From positions 54,369 through 118,368 of the forward strand of contig CH002666.1 of NCBI GenBank assembly GCA_000149265.1: a stretch of 64,000 nt of DNA, given 5' to 3'. The notes under the pieces were generated by a model. It was not told where the DNA came from. It worked only from the letters and a program-made list of their open reading frames with translations, and made no database searches. Numbering within the stretch: position 1 is the stretch's first letter; every line of letters starts with the position of its first letter. Positions 1 through 12,000 of this stretch are shown one piece after another. Position numbers and translations under genes: made by a program. Source of the DNA: Ciona savignyi. Lineage: Eukaryota > Chordata > Ascidiacea > Phlebobranchia > Cionidae.

Positions 1-3000
1 AGATTTCTCCATTTGTTCATTCCTGTGAATCAATTCCTTTATCGATACAATGGAATCAATTTCGTTATTGATGTCAAATTCATCAGATGTAATTTCTTTT
101 ACATTTAGTGCTGCAACTTTTTTGTTTATGATTGTTAAGGGTTCTGTCCTAGTCGGTGTAATCCTTCCAATCTCTTTTTCCAATTTAGGTCTGCTTTTAA
201 CAGTGTGCGGTGTATTTTTCAGTGATGGCATTTTCTTTGTGGTGGTTGTTATCTTTGGTTCCAATTTTTTCCCTATGTTTAAATTGCTGGACAATGACAT
301 TTTTACAGGGATAAGTTGTTCTGCTTCCAATGAACTTTCAAAATCCGTTTCTGATATTTCAGAAGTTGTCCTGGTTAAGCCGGAAGTAGTACTTGTGGAA
401 GAGGTATATTGGGGTGCAAGTGTGGTGTACAGAGCTGTATCTATAGTTGCAAGAGGTACGACGGCTGTTTGAAATAATTTGGATTTCTTTTCTTTTTTAG
501 GTGTTAATTTAAAATACAAAGAAGACACATCTCCTTTAGCATCAAGATTAGATAGGAGAGATACGTTGTAATCTTCGAGGAATAAATGATTTAGCAGAAC
601 GTAACTTAACATTAACCTCTCTCTTTTATCTGCATCGATCTCATGTACACCATTAAGGTGAGCACCAGCAAGTGCATTTTCTGTGAATTCATTGACAGTT
701 AGTTTATTTAAAAAACTAAACTTTTGCAATAAGCGAAATAATTGGTGGTTGAAATCTGTTCGAGACTCGCGACTGGTCAAATTGAATAATTTTGCGGGTG
801 GTGTTGTAATAGTTGATGTAATCATATTTTCAGGTAATTTTAGTTGAGAAGTTTCAGGATAATTCCTGAAAATATCTGTTTTTAGTTCATCCCCAGAATA
901 TTCTCCAAATCGGTTGACAGCTGTACGGGGGATTTCCCCTGAACGATCAAACAGGTCTCTTTTCGATGCTTCAGAAGTTTTAGTTATTTGCTCAAAATCG
1001 GTTATGGTTTTAAAAGTTGCATCTTGGTGTAAATTCTCAATTTGATCTGTTACAGAAGTTGTACTTACCGGGACCAAGGTAAGATCATCAATCAGTGTTT
1101 CCGATATTGGTTGATCTTCTAGTGTGTTAGGCGTAAGGACGCTGGGAGTCGCTAAAGTTACTTTTGAATAACTCTTTTCGTGCCCTTGGTGTCGTGTTGT
1201 GGGGGTAAGATGATGTTTGTTTGTATCAGACTGTGTAAGTGCAGTGAGATATCGTTGGGAAGTGGTTTGGTTCGTTACTTCAATCTCGCTACTGGGGTCA
1301 GATTTGAAACGGTCCAACTCTTTAGAATGGTACAGTTTGTTTATAGCGTCAATATTTTTATCACCATTTTGCTTATGAGCATCAGATTCTGTCGCTGAAG
1401 ATTTAATTGGTAGTTGTATTGTTTTTAAAACAATTATTGGAACGCTTTGTGTGGAATCAACAGGATTTATTGAAGGGTCTATTATACTGACTGAATGCGG
1501 ATCCTTTGTTTGGAAAAGTTGGTTTGTTATCTCAGTTGCACTTCTCCCAGTAGTAGCTTCTTGGTCAGTCGATACTTTCCTTAAACTTGTTAAAACTTTA
1601 TTGGAAGGTAATTCAGTTTGATCTAAAGCAACCGTGTTGCTGGATTGTGATGTGCCGGGCAGGGTAACTTTGTTTGTATTTCTACTTTTACCCGTGGAGA
1701 TGTATGTTGCTTGAATTGGTCTAGTAGTGACAAAGTCATTTGTATGTAACGCGGTCGTTGATGTGACTAACAAGTGACCTAACGGTTTTGCAGTACTCGG
1801 TCTTTTTAACTTTGTGAGTGAGATTTTGGTCTTAGTAGTTAACTTCAATCTAGAAAGGGTTGGTTGATGGAAACTGTATGGCAGAGTATTTTGAACGTTC
1901 GCTGGTGTAGTAGTAGGAATCTGCAGTGGACCACGAGGATTACCGATTGAAGACAAGACAAAAGTATTATCCTTCAATAAAGCTGATATCAAAGAGTAAG
2001 AATTCATACTCGACATCCTTGTAGGCATTGATTTAACAGGATAAATTGTTTGGTGGCTTGGTACACTGGAAGTTGCTCGCTCCAGTTGGTTAGGAGTCAC
2101 ATTTGCCGTGGATATTGCATTAGTCAATTGTTTGTTATCATGCCAATGACGTGTTGTTGCATCAAGTTTAGTTGTAGTTTGGGTGAAACTCGCATTGGAC
2201 AAGTTTATTGTACCATTTAAATGGTCTAATTTGTTGACTGTGTTTGGGTGTTTCGTATTTCTAGCGTTTGTTGTAACACCAACAGAATGTTCTTGTTGAT
2301 TATACGTATTTCTGGTAGTTGCAAATGACTTTGGAATGCCACGAGTGGTGTGTGTTGCATCATCAAAAGAATTTGATGGTTGCTTATTCGTAATGCTGGT
2401 TGCAGAAGACGTTGAAATGACATGGGTGGTGTTTGTTGGTACACCAACTGAATTTACTGGTTGATTATCCGTATTGCTGGGTAAGGAGGGCTTTAAAATG
2501 ACATGAGTGGTGTTTGTTACAACAGCAGAATTTGCTGGCTGATGATCCGTATTGCTGGTTAAAGAGTGCTTTGGAATTGCCGCAGTGGTGTTTGTTGCAA
2601 CACCAGCAGAATTTGCTGGTTGATAATCCGTATTGCTAGATAAGGAGGGCTTTGGAATGACAAGAGTGGTGTTTGTTACAACAGCAGAAGAATGTGCTGG
2701 TTGATTATTGGTATTGCTGGTTAAAGAAGACATTAAAATGGCACTGGTGGTGTTTGTTACGACACCAACATAATTTGCTGGTTGACTATTGGTATTGCCG
2801 GTTGCAGAAGGCTTTGGAATTTCCGCAGTGGTGTTTGTTACGACACCAACAGAATTTGCTAGTTGATTATTGGTATTGCTGGTTGCAGAAGGCTTTGGAA
2901 TTTCCGCAGTGGTGTTTGTTACGACACCAACAGAATTTGCTGGTTGATTATTGGTATTGCTGGTTGCAGAAGGCTTTGGAATTGCCGCAGTGGGGTTTGT

Positions 3001-6000
3001 TACGTCACCAGCAAAATTTGCTGGTTGATTATTGGTATTGCTGGTTGCGGAAGGCATTGGAATTGCCGCAGTGGTGTTTGTTACGACACCAGCAGAATTT
3101 ACTGGTTGATTATCTGTATTGCTGGTTGCAGAAGCCTTTGAGATTGCATGGGTGGTTTTTGTTGCAATATCAGTAAAATTTTCTGCTTGATTATTCTTAT
3201 TACTGGTTGCAAAAGTTGTTGATATGGCATTGGTGGTGTTTGTTGCGACGCCAGCAGAATTTTCTGGTTGATTATTGGTATTGCTGGTTGCAGAAGGCTT
3301 TGGAATTGCCGCAGTGGTGTTTGTTACGACACCAACAGAATTTGCTAGTTGATTATTGGTATTGCTGGTTGCAGAAGGCTTTGAAATTGCCGCAGTGGTG
3401 TTTGTTACGACATCAGCAGAATTTGCTGGTTGATTATTGGTATTGCTGGTTGCAGAAGGCTTTGAAATTGCCGCAGTGGTGTTTGTTACGACACCAACCG
3501 AATTTGCTGGTTGATTATTGGTATTGCTGGTTGCAGAAGGCTTTGAAATTGCCGCAGTGGTGTTTGTTACGACACCAACAGAATTTGCTGCTTGATTATT
3601 GGTATTGCTGGTTGCAGAAGGCTTTGGAATTTTCGCAGTGGTGTTTGTTACGACACCAACCGAATTTGCTGGTTGATTATTGGTATTGCTGGTTGCAGAA
3701 GCCTTTGGAATTTTCGCAGTGGTGTTTGTTACGACACCAACCGAATTTGCTGGTTGATTATTGGTATTGCTGGTTGCAGAAGGCTTTGAAATTGCCGCAG
3801 TGGTGTTTGTTACGACACCAACCGAATTTGCTGGTTGATTATTGGTATTGCTGGTTGCAGAAGGCTTTGAAATTGCCGCAGTGGTGTTTGTTACGACACC
3901 AACCGAATTTGCTGAATGATTATTGGTATTGCTGGTTGCAGAAGGCATTGGAATTGCCGCAGTGGTGTTTGTTACGACACCAGCAAAATTTGCTGGTTGA
4001 TTATCAGTATTGCTGGTTGCAGAAGGCTTTGGAATTGCCGCGGTGGTGTTTGTTACGACACCAACAGAATTTGCTGGTTGATTATTGGTATTGCCGGTTG
4101 CAGAAGGCTTTGAAGTTGCCGCAGTGGTGTTTGTTACGACACCAACAGAATTTGCTGGTTGATTATTGGTATTGCTGGTTGCAGAAGGCTTTGAAATTGC
4201 CGCAGTGGTGTTTGTTACGACACCAACCGAATTTGCTGGTTGATTATTGGTATTGCTGGTTGCAGAAGGCTTTGAAGTTGCCGCAGTGGTGTTTGTTACG
4301 ACACCAACCGAATTTGCTGGTTGATTATTGGTATTGCTGGTTGCAGAAGGCTTTGAAATTGCCGCAGTGGTGTTTGTTACGACACCAACAGAATTTGCTG
4401 CTTGATTATTGGTATTGCTGGTTGCAGAAGGCTTTGGAATTTTCGCAGTGGTGTTTGTTACGACACCAACCGAATTTGCTGGTTGATTATTGGTATTGCT
4501 GGTTGCAGAAGCCTTTGGAATTGTCGCAGTGGTGTTTGTTACGACACCAACCGAATTTGCTGGTTGATTATTGGTATTGCTGGTTGCAGAAGGCTTTGAA
4601 ATTGCCGCAGTGGTGTTTGTTACGACACCAACCGAATTTGCTGGTTGATTATTGGTATTGCTGGTTGCAGAAGGCTTTGAAATTGCCGCAGTGGTGTTTG
4701 TTACGACACCAACCGAATTTGCTGAATGATTATTGGTATTGCTGGTTGCAGAAGGCATTGGAATTGCCGCAGTGGTGTTTGTTACGACACCAGCAAAATT
4801 TGCTGGTTGATTATCAGTATTGCTGGTTGCAGAAGGCTTTGGAATTGCCGCGGTGGTGTTTGTTACGACACCAACATTCAATTTGCTGGTTGATTATTGG
4901 TATTGCCAGTTGCAGAAGGCTTTGAAGTTGCCGCAGTGGTGTTTGTTACGACACCAACAGAATTTGCTGGTTGATTATTGGTATTGCTGGTTGCAGAAGG
5001 CTTTGAAATTGCCGCAGTGGTGTTTGTTACGACACCAACCGAATTTGCTGGTTGATTATTGGTATTGCTGGTTGCAGAAGGCTTTGAAGTTGCCGCAGTG
5101 GTGTTTGTTACGACACCAACAGAATTTGCTGGTTGATTATTGGTATTGCTGGTTGCAGAAGGTTTTGAAGTTGCCGCAGTGGTGTTTGTTACGACACCAA
5201 CAGAATTTGCTGGTTGATTATTGGTATTGCTGGTTGCAGAAGGCTTTGAAATTGCCGCAGTGGTGTTTGTTACGACACCAACAGAATTTGCTGGTTGATT
5301 ATTGGTATTGCTGGTTGCAGAAGGCTTTGAAATTGCCGCAGTGGTGTTTGTTACGACACCAACAGAATTTGCTGGTTGATTATTGGTATTGCTGGTTGCA
5401 GAAGGCTTTGGAATTTTCGCAGTGGTGTTTGTTACGACACCAACAGAATTTGCTGGTTGATTATCAGTATTGCTGGCTGCAGAAGGCTTTGGAATTGCCG
5501 CAGTGGTGTTTGTTACGACACCAGCAAAATTTGCTGGTTGATTATCAGTATTGCTGGTTGCAGAAGGCTTTGGAATTGCCGCAGTGGTGTTTGTTACGAC
5601 ACCAGCAAAATTTGCTGGTTGATTATCAGTATTGCTGGTTGCAGAAGGCATTGGAATTGCCGCAGTGGTGTTTGTTACGACACCAGCAAAATTTGCTGGT
5701 TGATTATCAGTATTGCTGGTTGCAGAAGGCTTTGAAATTGCCGCAGTGGTGTTTGTTACGACACCAACAGAATTTGCTGGTTGATTATTGGTATTGCTGG
5801 TTGCAGAAGGCTTTGGAATTGCCGCAGTGGTGTTTGTTACGACACCAACAGAATTTGCTGGTTGATTATTGGTATTGCTGGTTGCAGAAGGCTTTGGAAT
5901 TGCCGCAGTGGTGTTTGTTACGACACCAACCGAATTTGCTGGTTGATTATTGGTATTGCTGGTTGCAGAAGCCTTTGGAATTGTCGCAGTGGTGTTTGTT

Positions 6001-9000
6001 ACAACACCAAAAGAATTTTCTGGTTGATAATTGGTATTGCTGGTTGCAGAAGCCTTTGAGATTGCATTGGTGGTGTTTGTTGCGACACCAGCAGAATTTG
6101 CTGGTTGATTATTGGTATTGCTGGTTGCAGAAGGCTTTGGAATTGCCGCAGTGGTGTTTGTTACGACACCAGCAGAATTTACTGGTTGATTATCTGTATT
6201 GCTGTTTGCAGAATGCTTTGGAATTGCCGCATTGGTGTTTGTTACGACACCAGAACAATTTGATAGTTGATTATTAGCATTGCTGGTTGCAGAAGACGTT
6301 GAAATGACATGTGTGGTGTTTGTTGGTACACCGACATAATTTTCTGGTTGATTATCTGTATGGCTGGTTGCAGAAGACGTTAAAATGGGATGGGTGGTGT
6401 TTGTTGGTACACCAACAGAATTTACTGGTTTATTACCAGTATTGCTGGTTGCAGAAGACGTTGAAATTGCATGAGTGGTGTTTGTTACAACACCAAAAGA
6501 ATTCGCTAGTTGATTATTGCTGGTAGCAGAAGACTTTTGGATTGTTATATTTATTTTGTTTTCTGATGGTATGACTCCGTTTTGGTTTAGTTTGTTTGAT
6601 TTAATTTCAGTTTGTATGTGATTTATAATTTTTGAATGTGACATTTGCTCATTAATATTGGAAATTTCACTTGAAGCTAGTTTTCCTACTAAATCTTTTG
6701 AAGAATCAATCTTTGCAAAAGTATTTAATGTGTCTGAAATTGGTCTTTCATTTTTATCTTTTGTTGTTTTAGGTTTGGTATGTATTAGCAGTTTGTTGCC
6801 TTTAGTTGTATTTTCTTCTGCTAATTGAACACCCATGTTCAAATCTACAGAAGTCGTGACGCTGGATATAGTTCCAACATCAAGCAATTCGTCTGTGTGC
6901 ACGCCGGGTTCAGTTAGTTTTAAAGAATTCTGTTCATTTTCGAGTTTAATGGGTGATTGCTTGGACAAAATATAATCCAAATTTTGAAATTTGCCGTCAT
7001 ATGTTAAAGACGTGGGATCTGATTGCGATGCAGATGTGGTGGATGGCGATAGTTCAAGATGTTTATGAGAAGGCGAAATTGATGTCAAAAATCCATCTTT
7101 ATTATTCCATGAAATTGAGGCCAATCTGGTGTTAGATATCGTAGGTGAGGTTGTCTGTTTCGGTGTAGTCAAAATGTGGTGTCCATTTAAGTGTTTCTCT
7201 TTCGTATTTAAAAGCAGGTTTGCAGGACGATTGTGCCGTGGCCGTATCAACTGGGTTTGCTGGCAAGAATAATCGCCATCAATGCATGGGATGTAATCAC
7301 ATTGTCTCTTTTGTACCACCTGGTTTCGCTCACAGAGGACAATCGGTTCTCCAAGAATAACCTATACAACATCACGACATTAAAACGAGGCGTTGGCTCA
7401 CCTTAGGGTGGCTAGTAGGCTATGTCCTAGGACACAGTACTTAATGGAGTGAACAAATATTAAAAAATTGTTTACAGTAAACAACACACTGTTATATATA
7501 AGCATAAGTAAACTGGCTAAAATATATACATGTTTCAAAGATCTTAAGGTATATTCAAGCATACGTGTACTCCGAGGGCAGTTGCATTTTCGAAGATAGA
7601 AGCGCAGTTTCTCCGCCTTGTGTGTGTACCGCAATTACCGCATGATCTGCTGCAAGCACTCCACACGCTCCAGTCAGAATAAATTCCCGGAACTAAGAGG
7701 AACAAACAAGTTCTTTGGTCAGGTTTCTAATTCTGAAGCAAAAACGGTTTAAGCATCAAGTACCACTGTAGTATAATTTCTGAACACATTCCCCTCTACA
7801 TGATGTCATTGGTGATCATTGTAACCACCGCGTCACTGGTGTGAGAGTTATATATAAGGTACTGTTTTCCCAAGAAAATGCGCTATAAGTCTACATTTTG
7901 TAAAAAAAGCATTTTGCTTAATAAATAAACACCGACCTTACCCATGCCACAAAAGGGTTACTAGTATAAAGTCATTGTGTCCTTGGGCAACGCATATACT
8001 GAACGATGCTAAACCCAGTGGTGTAATGGGTTTAACAAAATACTGTGAAAACATCATACACAATAGTTCCAAATGTTGCTGAAGTATTCTGGAAATTCTT
8101 ACCGGGCCATAAACACCAATGTTAAGTCACTTAACGATACATTGGATTGAAATGGGGTAATTTAAAATTACCAAGCAAAAATAAAAACACATTAAAATAG
8201 CTTTCGGTAACTTCGGCGCAGATATGACCTGATTATAGTGAAAAAGACAGTGGTTTTTCTACCACATAAGATAAATTTGGATAGTAATCTGTTATAAAAT
8301 TAAGAGTTATACAATTGGTGATTGCATAAAGTGATGGTGCTTGTGGACTCACCAACACAGCCGTCGACATTTATACATTGTTGCTGGTCTCTATTCATGC
8401 CAACACAATCATTCCCACCAGCAGTGGGCTCAGGGTTTGAACAAGTTCTAAATCGCCCTCGAAATCCTTTGTTTGAACAATGGGAAGACGAGCAATCACT
8501 CCAAGACCTCCAGCTCCCCCACCCACCATCCACCGGACATAAACCTGAAATGTGATTACTAGAAAATAAATTTAACCCTTTAACTGCCGGAAATTACATA
8601 AGTGGAAAAGTATACGCCCGATTTTGATCAGTAAGATGGCGCTGGAGAGCTGAATAATTTCGCGTTTACCAATATAAACTGATATATAGGTTTGCATTTG
8701 AAATTTTTTAGTTATTTGAGTTTTAAAAAACATATACATATATGTGTGGTTTTGGTTGTTTTAATTACTGTTTTAGTCCTCTTAGTTTTCAACTATTGTC
8801 GTCATGGTTCGCTTGTTTAGTTTGAAAACAATCCATTCGTTTTTCGCTTGTACATTTTGGATTAGGTCCTTTTTTGAGCTTATGGAGGGTAAAAACATAT
8901 ATTCTGTTAAAGAAGCTGCCCTTTTGTTGGCTGATGGTGACTCTGGAAGCAGTTGTGCTTCGTTTTTTAGTAGTTCTAGCAATAAAGACCCTTTATCAAG

Positions 9001-12000
9001 ATGTTTTGCATCAGTTTTGTTTTCCTGTGGCTATGTGTTTCATTGGCCAAAAGTAAAAAAAAATGTTTTTTGATTTGCGTATTACGACATCATCAGTCAA
9101 GTTGTGAGGTCATCACAAAAAGAGGAGTACAAAAATGGTCAAAAGATAATCATAAATAATTTTGCTACATACTGTATTGTGTGTAAATGAGATAAAAAGA
9201 GAGTTTTTGTTGATCTAAATAGTATTACATGACGTCATTGCACAATGCGTGACGTCATCAAAATTTTACTAATATAAAAAAAAAGAAAATTTATTACTGA
9301 ACAACTTTTCTGTTCATCATATCATGCTTACATCAATAGTTTTTTGTATAGAAGCTTCTAACCTAAGGTAAATTAGCCGAAAAATGACCTAAAACAGCCG
9401 GCAGTTAAAGGGTTAATTTACAAATGGTAGCATATCAAACAACCATCAGAAGGATTGTGTGATCAAAACTAACGACTTACAAGTCACTCATGTGTTCTTT
9501 ACCAGTGCTTCAAAAGATTTTTGTCGATTGTACAGATTTAAAGGCAATGTCTATATGATAAAACTCATTCATAATTGATATAGCTTAATGTGTAATTTCT
9601 CTATCAAGGTATTCAACGATATGCGAAAACCAATATTTTATTGTGTATATCCTTTATGACCCATAGATAAATTATGATATGGATTTATATCTATATATTT
9701 TTATTAAAACCTTTATTGGGGATATCTCTCAAAAGTTATTTATGAAAACCAAGAATTAATCTTTTAATGTAGATTTCCCTTACAATTTGCGAAGATTCAA
9801 CTGACGTTTCCTTTCACACATGCACAACAAATGATGACTCACCAATTCCCCGACAATCAGCGGAAGATTCCTCCTGCCCACTACAAGCGGGGTTGTCACC
9901 AACTGGCTCCGGACATGCACAAACCCTTTTGCGAACTTTCTCCCCAGCCCTGTCTTGACATGTGGCACTACATCTTCCCCATGACGACCATTGGCACCAC
10001 GAACCATCTGTTGTTCAACAGAAAATAACTGTTTGCATTCTATAAAAAAGACACATGCCCAGTTTAATTAAATTATCAAGCCCAGTAAAGGGGGGCTCAA
10101 CACTGGTTATAAAAATAAAATTAACTAAAATCCAAGTCCAGCAAGAGCAGATAAAAATGCTGGTAGAGTTTTCGTTTAACCCATTGTAGCAGTAAAAGAA
10201 TTGTTTGTTTATATGCCTTGATCAATGCACCCAAGTGACTGATATAAAGGTTGTATTGAGTTAGAAACATTTAAGCTACACTAACCCAAGTTTTACTATA
10301 ACACAATTGTACACACCACATTATACAGTTTGGATTAGGTTGGTAGTAATGTTAAAAAACACATATGGAAATGTTAAAAATCAATCGGCAATACAGCTCG
10401 CCAAAATACAATTGACCTTATTGTCTGTACATAATTTCGCGAAACTGCACAAGACCTTGAAAATAAATTTTATATACGACCGGCCGCGTTTACTAGATTT
10501 TACTTACCCGTTCCACCAATTACTACAAAATCGCTTGGATCTCTTTAAGGCTTGGAGTTAGGGTTCCTAGCGCTTTAAGCGATCCTGTAGTAATTAGAGG
10601 CATCCAACAAAGGCAGCTAATTTACCTTCACAAGGTCTTTCATTGCAGGGTATATAATCTTGAGAAGGACCTTCACAATTCCCGCCACTATTTTGTATGC
10701 ATTGTCGAATCCGCCATTGTTTTCCGTTGCCACAAGTTGCCGTACACGAACCTTGAGACACCCATGCTCCCCAATCTAAGAAAATTGGGTTAATACTTAA
10801 ATATATTTATGTTTATTTCCGGGGGTGGGAATTTTCGATGGGGTGATGGGATTATTTTTTGTGGGGCAGTGTTTTCATGTGTGCAATTATATAATTTTTA
10901 CTTGCTATATTCACAGGAGCTCAGGATCTTTTTCGGCTTTTTCTGTTTATCCGAGTAAGGAGACTATAACAATAGTCTGGTCGGTGTATAGTCTATTTGA
11001 TCCGAGTTGAGTGGGAATAAGCAGGGGTTTTTAATATAAATAATTGTCTAAATACCATGTGTCCACAGTCCGGTTATTGGACCTATTTTTTTTCTGCGTT
11101 TGTGATCAATAGATAAATCTACTATGTCTACGGACACAAATAATCAGTTTGCGTCTGGTTTTAACCCGCCCATTGGTTAACGATTTATTGAATGTAAACA
11201 ATGTTCACAAGGGGCCTTGTCCAATGACAACCATCTTATTAGACATATAGAACTAAAACCACCAGATTGTAAATGCGGACGGGGAAAACTAAAAGGAAAA
11301 GTGGGAAGAAGAGAAACTGCACACTAAAATGAGGATTATAACATTAGATTTAGTTTTAAATATGGGTTTGGTGTTCAGGTTAGTTTAGGGGTTGAGATTA
11401 GTGTTCAGGGCAGGGTTAAATATAGAATTTGATTAGTTTTAGTGAGCAGTTTCATTTCTTTTTTCCTCCCCGATTTCCCTCCCTTTGTTGCCCAATTCCG
11501 GTTGAAGGAGATTTTATAAGAAATAAAATGCATTGAACATTAAAACAACTATCTGCCACACAAGAAAATAACTCACTGGCACACTCGCCAACAGAACAAT
11601 CTTTGTATTGTTTCGCAGGTCCTTCACAACTCTTTCCTCCACAAGATGGTGCTGAACACACCCTAGAGCGGAATTCCATTCCAATTCCGCAAGTTTCCGA
11701 ACATCCACTAGATTGTGACCAAGGGCCCCACTGGCCATCAACTGAATGAGAATTTGGTTAAAACTGATGCTGTAGTTTTTATGGACGAGTTATTTCTAAG
11801 TTGGCGGTGGTAAATTTAACATTAAAATATTTATTCCCACTTAGGATGGATGAATTATCCAGAGAACTCGTACCAACTGTGCAGTTGCCGGAGCTCATCC
11901 AGTCAAGTGTGTTTTAATAAATGGATACATGACTTTTCTGTTAGCCCACCAATCCACTAGGTTCAAACAACATCCACAAAGTGTCTTGTCCCATAACAAA

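Noticed and set aside
2673-6277. Long plus-strand ORFs of up to 572 codons with WYCWLQKALKLPQW repeats
   Set aside because: They are mirror frames of the 81-bp minus-strand coding repeat. A period divisible by three without stops keeps several frames open. There is no signal peptide, domain or splice context on the plus strand.
2226-6535. CRISPR-like array
   Set aside because: Units are contiguous with no unique spacers and encode protein in a eukaryotic gene.
9780-10007. Minus ORF beginning MVRGANGRHG
   Set aside because: Wrong frame over a TSP1 exon. The frame shifted by one gives [14 protein letters not shown] and matching phase 1-1 splice sites.
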